This document shows positions 47,696 through 60,497 of a stretch of 64,000 nucleotides of DNA, in pieces. The translations under genes and the position numbers were made by a program. The notes beneath the pieces are model-generated. The model worked only from the letters and a program-made list of their open reading frames with translations, did not search any database and had not been told where the DNA came from. The number at the start of each line of letters is the position of its first letter. Positions within the stretch are counted from its first letter, which is position 1. Origin of the DNA: Heterodera schachtii. Taxonomy: Eukaryota > Nematoda > Chromadorea > Rhabditida > Heteroderidae. The stretch lies in NCBI GenBank assembly GCA_023374025.1, contig SIJG01000131.1:248001-312000 (forward strand), in the 5' to 3' direction.

Positions 47696-50600
47696 TATTT
47701 ACTGCAGAATAAAGAATTTCGTAATTTCCATTAAAATATTGGAAAAGTTACACAAGTATGTACTTTTTATTTCTTTTATTAGTTCATATTTATTTAAAGA
47801 ATCAAATATTGATTTCTATTTTATTTCATATTAACTTTGAATGGCTATTACAAAAAAACAACAAATAATACTTTGTAGGCTTTGTTTAATATTTTGTTAA
47901 TTAAATTATTCTTCATTTATGATTTTTTATAAAAAATTTTCTAAAAAATTTTAAACAACTTTTATTTTATTTTAATTTATATTTTCTTTCAATTAACATT
48001 TGAATTTTTTTTATATTTTGAATTAGTAGTTAATAAAAAAAAAATTATGATTTGCTCATTTTATGGCAACATACAGTATTAACTATTTTATAGTTTTTTA
48101 ATCTTTAGCTTTTAATATTTGAGCTCACTCATTATAACTTAGTTGTTAAGAGGGATTTCTTTATTTTTCCTCATTTCACTTTTGCAGTTGGCAAAATTGA
48201 AGCAAAAAGTCACTTGAGTGTTTTAACCTGATATAATGATTACGGGCAATTGAAAGAGTATCAAATGGTTTCGTTTAAATTAATATTTAATTATAATTAT
48301 TTTTCTTTATTTCTTTTCAAATTTTATTCGTCTTTATCAATTTAATTGATATATGATGAATTTATTCATAGCTGATTCTGCTTCATTTCCTTCAAACGAA
48401 AGCCCACACGTTTGGATAAGATCAAATGAGCCATTTTCGGTTGTGAAATAAGAAAAAACTTAAATTTTTAAAATATAAAATGCATTACAATCATTAAAAC
48501 TTAGCCTTTCATATGTTAATTGCAAATGCAAAATAGTAATGATATTTTAATAAGCATAAAATAACCTGGTAATTATTTCTTTCCTGTAAAAATATGGTTT
48601 TTAATATTAATTATTAACCTTAACTTTTATAGTTTGTTTGGAATAAATAATTATTATTATTTCTTGTCAAGAGATGAGAATATTCCGATATTTCATTCGC
48701 GACGAGATTATTAAATTATGTGCGTAACTCTACATATTCTTAAACGAATATAAGTTGCTTAATTTTTTTATTATAATTTTAAAAATTTTCTGAGAATGTG
48801 TTTTGTATTTTTTTTTACAAAAAAATTATAATTCCAAATTTCATTTTTATTTGTTTTTAATGGGCTTTTCCTATTATTGGTATTATTTATTATTTTAAAA
48901 ATGCACCTTTTCTTGTTATTTAATCTATTTGCAAGTGGAAGATTACTATAAGAATTTAAATATATGTTAATATTTCTTTTTTGGATTGAATAAAATTCTG
49001 ATATTTTTATTTTTTAATCTTTTTAAGAGTAAATTGCTTATTTTTGAATTAAAATAGAGAATTATCTTATTCTTTCCAATATATTTATTTAGAATGATTT
49101 TTGTATGTTTTCTCAATAAGAAATTATTATTATAGGTATATCAAATTAGTTTTTCAATAATTAGCTCTTATTTTGCTCCTCCAATGCTCCTCGTAATGAA
49201 TCAGCAACATAATTTAACAAAAAAACGTAAATACTGTTGCTTCTTTGTTTAACATGCTTTTAATAAATTGATAAATTTGTATAAATTGCTTGAACTTTAT
49301 GTATTTAATTATGTTATTTATTTTTTTAATAAACGCCTCCAGATCATTTATAATCTTTATTTTTGGAAATTTTTTTAAATATTTTTTATAAAAAAATACT
49401 TTTTAATTTTACTTTTAAATCTTAACTCTCTTTAGTTTATTTACTATTTTTTTTAAAAATATACAAGTGACAAAAAACACTTATCTCATGCATATTGATT
49501 TGCACTTCGTCGTGATTCAATTTTTTTTATTTTTCGTTTCATTTTAAAGTTTAAAATTTTTAATTAAACTGACTAGACAAAAACCAAATTAAACACTTGA
49601 AACATACACATTCAGTGTCCATGTCGTTGGCGGACAATTCGTCTTTGAGTTGATGCGCCGGTTATGCTTTTTACTATTTCTTTTTCTTGATTAATAATAA
49701 ATGCTCGATTAAACGATCTTTTCAATTAATTCATAAATTATAGTTTCGTTTATAAATATAGTTGCTGTTAATATTATATTTTTTTCTGTACCATTGCATA
49801 CATTATTTTCTATTTTCCCTTTATTCTTTGTGTATTCGAAAATAACGCACCAGTACACATTTTGTATTACGAAACATTTATAGTTTTTATGTATTTGTAA
49901 AAATTTTAATTTCATATTGATTCGGCATCATAGATTCCTCCATTAGAAAAAATATATTTTGAGTATTTTTTATATTATTATTTAAATTGTTCAAACCTTT
50001 TTTATTATTTTAGTTCTTTTAATTATTTAAGTATTACATTTCGTATTTGTATCTTTCGTTAAAATCTTATTTTTATAATTTATATCAATAATCAAAGAAA
50101 TGTGATTTTTGCTATTCAACATAAAATCTCGAATGAAGCAAACCTTATGTGTCGAAGCAAAGGTTTCTAAACGCCCGCAGGCCCAAAGCCCTTGGCAAAA
50201 TAATTGCGCTTTTTCTTCCTTGGCACTTGAAACAAAAAAAAAGTTCCAATTGTTAAATTTTATATTTTTAAATTATTCATAAATATTATTAAATAAATCT
50301 ATGTATATAATGTTTATGAAATTTATTTAAAACCTTACCAATGAATATTTTTATTTAAATAAAAATTTTGGGATTTGTTTTTCAACTCATGCTCAAAAAA
50401 ATGTTACTTATTATTTTTATAAAACTCATGCCGAGTGAGCCGTTACATATACCAACTCTAAATGTTCTTTTTATTGTTTGCTTTAAAATTTTTGAATAAC
50501 AATTTTTGTATAAAATTACCAAAACAAACATTTCTAAATTAATTTTCATGTTCATTAAAAATATCCTACGTTTTTTTATATACAGACTTGACATAATTTG

Positions 50601-51101
50601 ATAGACATTACATTTGATTTTTATTTTTTAATGTGTTATGTATGAAATCTTTGACTTTGATTTTTTCAACACATTGTAGTTTTTAAATCATGATCTCCAT
50701 TGGTGTAGGTTCCGAAAGTTTTTATTTCGGCATTCTTTTTTATATTTTCATCATTTGAATTTTAAACCATTTAAAAGGAAATGTTAATAACAGTTTTAAG
50801 GGTTCAAGCCAATTTTTAATTTTATATTGTTCCTTCATTTTTGACTACTCGTTTTAATTTATTTGGTCAATTTTAATTTTAATGGTTTCCTCATCGTATT
50901 TTTAATTGCAATACATTGTATAATTTTTATATGCATTTTCTTAGATTACCTTTTCACCTCTAACAACCATTAAACTGTCTATAACATAATTGGTTAATTA
51001 CCGTTATTATTTACATTATATTATTGCATTTTAACAGACTGTATTTGATTATTATGATAAACATTTCTTTTTGCTTTTTTTATCTTATAGCATTTATTGC
51101 T

Positions 51102-51670
51102 GCGAAACAACTTTCTTCCACGAGCCTCATTCTTAATTTTTTGTTTTTGTTAGCATGCTTTTCAGTTTTGTGGCTTTAATATTTGTGATTATTTAAAAAA
51201 TTTCTGTTTTTACTTCAGTATTTTTAAAATTGGATTTTTAGCACAAAAAAAAGCTCACCATATTCCTTGCTTTTGTTTCAATTTTAATAGGTTTAAATTA
51301 AAATCTCTTATAAAGTGAATAATTATCTATTAGAAGCTATGCTTTTTACCGCAAAATTCTTCAAAAAATATTTTATTATTTTTAATGCAATTAATTATAA
51401 GATATGTTTTTCCCATTAAATTTTACTCAAATTTTTTGAGAAACTATGTGGTTCTTTTTATTATTAATTGCTTTGTTATTTTTAGTTTTTGTTTCTTTTT
51501 ATTAAATTTATTAATTTTTCTCATGTTTGCCCATGACGAACTTATTATTTTTTGGTGCAAGCAACAATTTGATTTCTTTCATAAAAGTATTGTAAGTTTT
51601 GCTAGCTAGAAATATGTATATAATCAAATTGTTTATTATTTAAAAATTTTATATGATTGCGTAACAAAAA
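51102..51670. repeat. segmental duplication, copy 2 (pair with 27928-28545)
   Basis: The same ordered blocks as copy 1. Both copies are also followed by ATCTATTAGATTCTAC about 65-100 bp downstream. Confidence 0.85.
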
Positions 51671-54229
51671 ATTAATTTATTTATTAATATAAAATATAAT
51701 TATTTGATAATCTTTTTTATCATGCTCCAATCCATCTATTAGATTCTACGTGATTCTCCGTATTCGTGGGTTCTGTTTGCAAATAATTAAAATATTTTTG
51801 TTAGGGCTGGCTCATTTATTTTTAATTGTAAACTATGCAATCCATTTTGTTATCGTTTATTAAAATTGGATTTTAATTTTTCATTTTGAATTTAATTGTT
51901 GTATTTTTATTGTATAATATTTTGAGCAATTTTTTAATTATAACATATTTAAAATAATTATATTTCATTATATTTTAATAAAATTAGTTTTTTACAAAAT
52001 TTGTTTAGTAATCAAATCTTTTTAGGGATTTTGCCTTCAAATAAATATTTAATTATGTTTATTCTTGTTTTCTTATAATTTATTTAATTTTTAAATTTAA
52101 TTACATATTTGTTTTGTTAATATTTGTTTTGTCATTAACTTAATGAATCATCCTTCTTTTGTGTAGCTAAATTATTTGGGATTCAAGCGATTAATAAACT
52201 TTTTTTATTTCATGTTTTTTTTATTAATATAGCTTTAATCATCTAAATAAACTTTGACAAAAACACAGAATTATAGTCCATCGGGTCTCATAATATTCCA
52301 CTTGGTTCTTGGGTCGAGATTTTCATCAGATAAAATTTCTTCTTTGAATAAAATTAATATTTTGTTATAAATTATTCCATTCATTTTTAATCATTTTAAA
52401 ATATTTATTATTTAATCACGACAAATTTTTATTTATTCATATTCAAAAAAGTTAAAAGTTTTAATTTTCCTTATTAATGCTTTGGCGACATTGTTGTAGA
52501 AAAGATGTTCTTTTTACAACCGCGCCTAATTCTTGGCTGTTCGCTTGAACCCGGTGATGTATTGAAGCAGAAGGTTTTTTAAATTATTTCAAACGTAGAA
52601 ATAAATTGATTTTATCTATTGTAATATATGTGGCTATTGCATTGTTCAAATATATTATTTCATTCAAGTCAATTTTTTAGTATTTAAATAATTCGACGAA
52701 TAAATAAATATATCTAAAAATTTTTGGCTGAGATTATAAGTGTTTTATATAGGTTTCATTGAATTCTGTGAAAAGAAGGAGTTTAAACATAGAATTTTTT
52801 TATGCGTTAAATTGGTAATAATTGGCAATTCAAAAATAGGCCTTTTTTTGCTCGCCTTATTTAATTTGTTGATTCTCATATATTTTTATCCATACTTCAT
52901 AATTCCTTTTTTATTTAAATCAAACTTAAATCTTTTATTTTGTTTGATGACTAATATTAGTTTGTTTTTCTTGTACATATTAGTGGTGAATTTTCCGTAA
53001 CCAACTTTTATTTAATTTGGAAAAAATTTTCGATGAAATTCTTGAAAGTTTTTATAATATTTTAAATCATTATCACACATAAATATAAAATTAAATTAGT
53101 GCTTTATATTAATGTTTCTTTCTTTAATTGAAATTTTTTTATCTTTATTTATATTAATTTATTCTCTCATTTTTTGAAATATATTTTTTATTTGTGAAAA
53201 AATTGATTTATCATCTTTCCTTTATGCCAATGTTTTTACAGCATTTGATTATGTTTTTGTTTATGTAATTCGCTTTATGATTAATTCTCTTATCTTCTCG
53301 CAATCAGGAGCTTGCACTTCACAGTATATAACTCCAGGATTCTATATAAACATTTCTTTTCTATCCTTGAAATCAACTTTTTAAATAATCATTTTATAAT
53401 CTTATATTTTGCTTTTTATAAAAAAATATTTCGAAAAGATTTTTTGAACAAATTTATTAATTTTTTTAATTTTGTTTAATTGTGTTTTAATAAATTATGT
53501 ATAAAAAATTTATATCAATAAATAATTTTAAATGTTTTGTTGTTGATTTTTAATATTTTTTGAATTATCTTTTTTTTATCGCATGATGATTTCCACGCCC
53601 ATTTTTGCGACCAATGAAACTCCTCATGATTAACTTAAATAGTACTCATGAGGAATATTAATTTAATTTTTTATTAAAAATATATTTTTTAATGTTCTAT
53701 GATTTTTTATTTTTTGAGCCTTAAAAATCTTTTTTAATTAATATTTAATATAAAGAATAACAACAATTTCATATGGAAAAACAGCGAATGATGTAATCCA
53801 TTGTTTTAAGTGTAATTAAATTGTCAAATTTAATTAGAAAATAATTGGTTTTTCCCTTTTTTTTTGTATGAATTTATATTCAAATTTTCAATTTTAATTA
53901 TATATTTAATAATTGATGTTTTGGTGAATAATAATTTATTTTTAATGTGAAATAATTGTTTTTAATTTATTATTACACTATTTTTTATAAGATTTTTTTA
54001 CTTAAATTGGGAAATATCTATCATTAGGGAAGATATTTAAAGTTACTAAAAACTGCATTTATTTTATTTAAAAGTTATTTAATCTTTAATTTCAACATAA
54101 ATTAAATGATATCTTCAAATTAAGCAAAGAAAAATTAATTTTGCATCCATTTAAAATTACATAAAATTTCTTTTTAAGGTAAAATATTTATAATATTAGT
54201 AACACTTTTTTCAATTAGAGTATACATTA

Positions 54230-54600
54230 ATTTTAAAGCTTTGAGGCTGCCAGGGTATATTTTTAAATTTGTTTCTCTTCAAAAATGAAATTTATCTACT
54301 GTCCATTTTACGGGTTGGTATTATATGTTTTTCATTTTACGAATTATTTGCTTTGATGAATAACGAAGGTAACATTTCGAAAAAAATAGACAATATTTGA
54401 ATTATTTATTATGTTTTGTCAATTTTTAATTTATTTATTTCTTTTATTGTTTTTGAAAGAAATTTTTTAATGGTCTTAGATTACTTTTGCATTTTTAAAT
54501 GTTTTTATAATTATAATTTTTCTCTTTTAGAATATTCATATTCCGTCATTCGTCCAGTGTACATAGGACACTACATATATGTAAATCTATTCAAAACTTA
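54230..54600. repeat. T-rich repeat (pair with 58280-58660)
   Basis: Shares GTCCATTTTACGGGTTGGTA-like and TATTATATG blocks, CTTTGATGAATAACGA-like words, and TTATGTTTTGTCAATTTTT, with divergence. Confidence 0.6.
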
Positions 54601-55062
54601 TTAAGGATTAATTTTTGAATTATATAACTTTTGAGTTTTTGCTTTAACTTTTGTTTTATCTTGTCGAGGCACCTCCTGTTCGTCTTGCGATCTTTTTTTT
54701 CATAAATATAAAAAACTTACTTTAATTATAATAATTTAAATATAACTCACGTGGTTGTTTCTCTTGTCAACATATTGTAGTGATAAAGCAATATTCATAA
54801 TAATATTTATTCTTATATTCATTAAATTTCTGTATATTTTAAATTTTCGTTTAATAAACTTTAAAATTTATTAATAATATTTTAACAAATTTAGACGACC
54901 TAAAAATTTTATATCTTTCTTTATTTCTTTTTTTTCATTTTTTTAATTTATCGTTTTAAAAAAATATGAATAAATAAGTTATCAATTCTCGATAATAATG
55001 AAGTAGAAGATAAATTATATTTATTCTCATTACGGAAAATATTGTGCATTTTTAAGTATGAA

Positions 55063-55936
55063 TTTTGATTTTTATTTCTTTAAGATTTATTTTTTCAATT
55101 GTAACTTTGAATAATATTTTTAAATATAGAAATTTCATAAAAACCAATTCATTCGCTTTCCCGTATTAAGTTACATTCTCGAAGAAATGAGCAGTTTTTC
55201 TTGTACGGGCTATTTGATGTTAGTTCTTAGATTGTTTTTTTAATTTTAGCTTTATAAACCATACTTTCAGCAATTATTATAAACAAATTATCATTATATT
55301 TTTCAAATCAAAAGAATTGTTAATTTTAGGTTTGTTCGCCGAGTGTTTATTAGTTTTTATTTTTTATAAAGTTATTTATTATAAATTTTGATTTTTAGTT
55401 TTTTTATATTTTTGTGTAATAATTTTTTTACAAGCTAGTCTATTAGATAATTCAACTAATTTTTTCACTTTTATTATTTAAATACAAATGTTTAGCAATA
55501 AATATTTTCCTGTTTGATTTAATAATTATTTCGATTGTGATCATTATTTTTGCATGTTCACAAAAATTTAATTTTTAATTATTTGGTTTATAATTGTTTG
55601 CACTCGCTTTTCAAATTTATTCGTTAGAAAATTTTAAAAATTTGCTAAATTCTGAAATTTAATAATCGAGCCCAGTGGAAGGTTTTCATTTTTCTTTTAA
55701 AGGGCGACAATCTTCATTTCATAAAATTATAGTAGCATTTATAGCATTAACAATAAATTCATAAATAAATACATTTTGTTTAAAAAATAATCTTTGACTT
55801 CCAAATGTTAGCATAGTTTTCAAGATTTATTGTTAAATTTACTTTTTTTATTATTATTTTTTTGTTTTAACTAAATATATGAATATTTTTTGCCCTATCT
55901 TAATTCATAAATTTAGTAGGTATCATTCAAATCTCA
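55063..55936. repeat. segmental duplication (pair with 45713-47165)
   Basis: The shorter copy. It lacks the internal 46560-47015 segment and ends before the reiterated-word element found next to the other copy. Confidence 0.85.
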
Positions 55937-56293
55937 AATACTTATGCGTATTGGTACCATTGTTAAATATATAAAATTTAATTAAAGGTTGTTGCTTTAT
56001 TAATTTTAGAATTGATTCATTTATTTACAGAGTATATTTTTTCTATTTAGAAAAATATAAAATTGTAAAATATTAAATAAGAATTTATATATTGCAAAAT
56101 TTAATGTTAAAAGTTCCGTTTTATTATATAAATTTTCTGCTATTTTTATCTAATTATTAGCCAATTTAGTCGATTGCTTTACTCCTTGTTCTGCGACGAA
56201 ATCAATAGTAATTTCGCGTATCACTATTGTTTCAAATATAAAATTTAATTACAGGTTGTTGCTTTCTTAATTTTACAATAGATTCATTTATTT

Positions 56294-56390
56294 ACAAATT
56301 ATTCTTTTTATCTATTTAGAAAAATATAATATTGCAAAGATTATTTACAAATTATTGTTTTTATCTATTTAGAAAATATAATATTGCAAA
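56294..56390. repeat. tandem repeat, two units of about 50 bp
   Basis: TTTACAAATTATT, CTATTTAGAAAA and ATATTGCAAAGATTA occur twice in succession. A related single copy lies at 55985-56080. Confidence 0.75.
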
Positions 56391-58279
56391 GATTATTATT
56401 ATTTTATGATTTTATTGTTTCAATAGAAAATGTTCCAAAGTCACATCAGCAAATGCTTTCTATCCATGATGAATGCTTAAAACCAAGCGTTAGGTTATTT
56501 TCTGGACCGGAAAATTTGCGATTTATTTTTCAATATTTTAGCTATACTCAAATAATTAACACTTTATATTTTCCATATTATTTTTATGAGTTCTATATTT
56601 TGATTCTTTGATGAATACTCTCTTTTTTATTTGATTAAAATTTCTGAATAATTGTTATCGGATTAAATCAATTTTGAAGCTTTTTATGTCTCTAAAAAAG
56701 TACTGCTTTTCTATTGGTGCAAAAAACCATAATAAAAATTATTATGCCACAAAAATGTTAATTACACATTGCTTTTTTAATGGAAATTTCACGAACATTT
56801 TTGCATTCCATAATTTATTATTGTCATTTTTTTCTTTTATTTTTTCACTCAATTCCAACTTAATTTTTTTAAGTCATAAATTCGAAATCTTTTTTCAAGT
56901 TAAGTTATGATCGCAAGGATCTCGATGAATTTAATTTAACACTCATTTTAAAATTTATATTTAAATTAAATCATTCATCTCTTGCAATTTCACCAAATTT
57001 CACATTAGATTTGGCTATGAGTACTTTTCTAATTCTCGTGAATTATGAATGAATTAATGTTCATCTTTTTTTAAACTTGCGTCATACCATATAAATTTGT
57101 CAACCGGTAGTTCATTCAGTTTAAAAAGAAAAATCTTCCATTATTTACTTGGATTCTTCTTTAAAACTCTCCTCATTGCGAAATAGCTTTCCATTCCTTA
57201 CTTCATTATAAAGTTGTATTGGAATAATAATATATTTGGTGTATGAAATTTAATTTCTCTTATGATTAATATATTTTTTTCATTTATTCTTAAGTAAGCA
57301 TAAAATTAAACTAATATTACTCAATTCAATAAAGAATAGGTATAAAATTATAATAAAGCACATTTGAAAAATTTCATTATTATAATGATTACGATTAAAC
57401 ACATATATTATCGTTAATAGAGTTTTCATTAATTTTCTTTAAAGTAGTTTTTTAATTGTTAAAAATTATTTAATTTACTAATTATATAAAAATAATAAAT
57501 ATTTAATTTTTGACTATAAAACATGCATAATGCATAACAGTGTATTAAAATAATTTTTCTCTACTTCTTGTCCTTGAGCACTCTTTTGAAAGCGTCAATA
57601 TAACCCATTTTTGATATTTATGTTCCTATACGAATAAAATTTATTATAAATGTGCATTTTCTAGTCTATTTTACATTGTAAAATAATTTCCAAAATACGC
57701 TTTTTCACACTATGCGCTTCTATTTGTTATATTGTTTTAGATTGTTACTATTCGATTATGACCATTAATAAAAAACTAATTATTTTATTAAAGAAAAAAT
57801 TTAAACTTAAATAAATTTTTTAATTTAGTCGATCGCTTTAAATTCCTTGTCAGAGAAGCATGGATATACTTAGCAATTAAATTAAAATCTTATTTTAATT
57901 ATTACAACTTTTTTATTTTGATAATACATTAATTTTTACTGATTATATTTTTCTGGGTTTGAGAAAATAACTATTTTTATTAATTCAATATTTTTATAAT
58001 TTTTATTGAGTAATTTAAGTAAATATTTTGAAATATTTATGTTAGGTATTCCATCAAAAAGGTACTGCTAGTTACCAGTATGTAAAATTAATTTTTATTT
58101 ATTATTTAAGAATTTTTTATGGTACTACATATTAGATGTTTTGTTTTATTTAAAAGTTATTTAATTCTGTAATTTAATCATTATTTAAATGCATCTTTTA
58201 AGCTGAAAGAAAAAGGATTTTTATTATATCTATCTAAAAATTGAAATTTTTTTTAAAACTATTAGTTATACATTTTCAA

Positions 58280-58660
58280 TTAGAGCATGCATACTTTTCA
58301 AGTTTCCATGTTGTCAAGGCTTATTTTTTTAATTTTTTTTCTTCTTGGCACTGAAGATCCTCTTAAGGTTCTGTTCTTGTTTCATTTTAATGGTTGGTTA
58401 TTATATGTAATCCATTTTATTAATTATCTGCTTTGAGTAACGATTATCATTTCAAAAAGTACACAAAAATTTTGAATCATTATTTATATGTTTTGTCGAT
58501 TTTTTCATTTTTATTTATTTTTATTGTGTTTATGGATGAGAAATTTTTTATAATAATCTATAATTTCTTTTGTGTTATTAATATTTTTGTATCTTTAATT
58601 TTTCTCAGGAACCTTAATGACTATTTCAATTATAAATATATGAAATAATGATATTTTGAT
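58280..58660. repeat. T-rich repeat (pair with 54230-54600)
   Basis: The diverged second copy. Its GC island (CTTGGCACTGAAGATCCTC) has no counterpart in the first. Confidence 0.6.
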
Positions 58661-59768
58661 TTGTCAATTAAAATCTTGATTTAAATAAATTAAAATTTAT
58701 TCATCAAATTAAGATCGTTTATTTATGAGAAGTGCTTATTATTCTCTTAACTTTTAGTATTATATAATTTCTAAATATAAATATAAAGATATTTCAATTT
58801 GCTTTTATCTAATAAATTGAAGATTTTTATATTTTCATAATTGTAGAAATAGTCTTCGATTCTGAATTTTTTAAAAATAAATCATAATTTTCTTTTTATT
58901 TATTTTTTTGTTTAATTAATTTTTTGCATTTAGGGTGGTTTTATCATTGGACCATAACATTAGTAAAACTAAGAAAATTTTAATTTTTTATAAATAAATA
59001 TAATTTATTTCTCTTTTTTTTGTTTTTCGCTATTGGGATTCTCCTTTAATCTTTATTAACAATAAGAGATTGTTTTTTAAAAAGTTAGATCCGTTTTAGA
59101 ATCCAAAACTGACGTCCGGGTTGATTACACGCTCGATTTTGTTTATTCACTCAAAATTTTGTTTTTTTTCTTTAATTTTTTATTTTTCAAATTATTTTTT
59201 AGTTTATTACAACATTTTATTATATTTTACTAATTTTTCAAAACTACTATCTAGAACTTCATTATTTATTTTCATTAATAAATTTCTATATTTTGGCTTA
59301 TTTAACTTATGAATAGGGATTGTTTTTTTTTATGTAAATGCATTTTTTCCCTGGATAATTACTGGGAAAACACTTTCTTTTTTTTGTTTGCGAACAAAAG
59401 TTGGGACTTTTATTTACATATTTTCGGATTTTTCTACATATTACCTATGCACATATTTTTATACATATTTTGGACTTTTTCGTACATATTTCGCTATTTT
59501 TCGTTCATATTTTTTTTTGTTCATATTTGAGGATTTTTGAGAATTTATAGAAATTTTTTGTGAAAAAAATAAAGAAAATTTTTTGAAAATGTAGCACTAA
59601 AATCGATTTTTTATTCAAAAAATGAGATATCAAAATAATTTTTTAAAAACTAAAAAATGATTCTAAGCCAATTTATGTAATTTTTATGGATTTTGTGCCT
59701 GTGTCACCATTTACTAGGGATTTTTTTTCAAAAAAGATGTCGCGGAATGGACAAAAAATCACTGGAAA

Positions 59769-60041
59769 GGAAATCTTTCCCTCCAAGGGAATTCTTTCCT
59801 TTCCCTGTCCAACGGGGACAGTGTTGAAAAATGCAAGTGCTGAATTCAATGTCCAAATGTGGACACTGAAATTGAGAGTTCTCTGTAACTCTCTTAATGA
59901 CCCAACGGGGGTCGAATTAATGGTCTGTATGAAAGGGCTCCTGATTGTCCCTTTTACAGATTGAGAGAAGAGCTTTTCTCTTACTCTTTATTCAATTGAA
60001 CACAATTCGATGAGTCATTTTTGTGAGTCCGTGGTGACTCA
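59769..60041. other. run of perfect short inverted repeats
   Basis: Successive hairpins: GGAAA/TTTCC (59769-59780), TTCCCT/AGGGAA (59777-59791), CTGTCC/GGACAG (59805-59821), TGTCCA/TGGACA (59850-59865), GAGAGTT/AACTCTC (59874-59893), GACCC/GGGTC (59899-59913), AAAGGG/CCCTTT (59932-59954), AGAGAA/TTCTCT (59964-59981) and TGAGTC/GACTCA (60024-60041). Loops are 2-11 bases. More, partly bulged, follow within the ORF, for example AGGCA/TGCCT at 60162-60176. Confidence 0.75.
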
Positions 60042-60340
60042 TGTTTGAAGAATTTTTTAGTGGTGGGGAAGACGGGACGTGATTCAGCATAACCACATCC
60101 GAAGGATCCTCCAATTAATTTCCAAAGTCTGTAGAAGGGAGAAACTTTAATGAAAATGATGAGGCAAATAATGCCTACACCAATAATCATTAAGAGTGTT
60201 AAGGATGATTGGAGACCAATTAAGGACCAAAGTGTGGCCTTCCAATCAAAATTCCAATTCAGCCAATTTAAATGGCCGATTTGTTTTTTGGAAAGATTAG
60301 AATAAAAATCTTCCAATTGTTGATACTGGACATAATGCAT
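59981..60340 (-). CDS. 119-residue single-pass membrane protein, unknown
   Basis: The frame runs from the ATG at 60340 to the TAA at 59983-59981. An upstream Met at 60403 lies before the TATA box, so it is not chosen. The protein has a short N-terminal region, an aromatic stretch (HLNWLNWNFDWKATLW, about residues 27-42), one long hydrophobic segment (about 48-70, containing LMIIGVGIICLIIFIKV), then a basic, Ser/Pro-containing tail of about 45 residues with two Cys. The Trp-rich segment next to the membrane span resembles the membrane-proximal part of envelope-type glycoproteins, but no fusion or receptor-binding region exists and the resemblance is weak. It is the only ORF of the nested 59738-60590 element and is preceded by a complete-looking promoter. 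Confidence 0.5.
   Translation of the reverse strand: MHYVQYQQLEDFYSNLSKKQIGHLNWLNWNFDWKATLWSLIGLQSSLTLLMIIGVGIICLIIFIKVSPFYRLWKLIGGSFGCGYAESRPVFPTTKKFFKHESPRTHKNDSSNCVQLNKE
59987..59992 (-). terminator. AATAAA polyadenylation signal
   Basis: AATAAA on the minus strand overlaps the third- and second-last sense codons of the 119-residue ORF. Cleavage would be expected a short distance beyond, at about the hairpin at 59964-59981. Confidence 0.6.
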
Positions 60341-60373
60341 GAAGAATTGAGTGGAAGTGATGAGAATGAAAAT

Positions 60374-60497
60374 GGGGCGGGCTTTTATACCCTCACAAAT
60401 CAATGGGGGCGGAGCAAATCACGTGAACAAATGCACATACAAAAAAATCGATCGATGACTCAGAGGGAAAATGAATGCAAAGGGAAAAGATGACTCA
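60374..60497 (-). promoter_or_regulatory. compact promoter of the membrane-protein ORF
   Basis: On the minus strand, from upstream: TGAGTCA (60497-60491), TGAGTCA (60462-60456), CACGTG (60425-60420), CCGCCCCC (60412-60405), TATAAAA (60389-60383), CCCGCCCC (60381-60374). Initiator-like TTCATTC/CTCATCA follows at 60370-60356 and the ATG at 60340. The spacing is right for RNA polymerase II. Two further TGASTCA sites lie near the 3' end (60011-60017 and 60035-60041). Confidence 0.7.

Larger units (their letters stand above)
45200..59205. repeat. T-rich repeat domain with segmental duplications
   Basis: A T-dominated scaffold of diverged repeats without a supported gene. Recognised duplications are 45713-47165 with 55063-55936, 51102-51670 with 27928-28545, and 54230-54600 with 58280-58660. 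GC islands such as 50150-50230 and 52490-52570 could not be assigned. Confidence 0.6.

Noticed and set aside
56384..56611. 75-codon + strand frame with some ordinary-looking residues
   Set aside because: Hydrophobic AT-driven ends, no splice or domain evidence, and it starts within a tandem repeat.
59686..59964. 92-codon + strand frame
   Set aside because: It runs antisense through the hairpin-rich part of the nested element, has no domain, and is better explained as a by-product of that structure.
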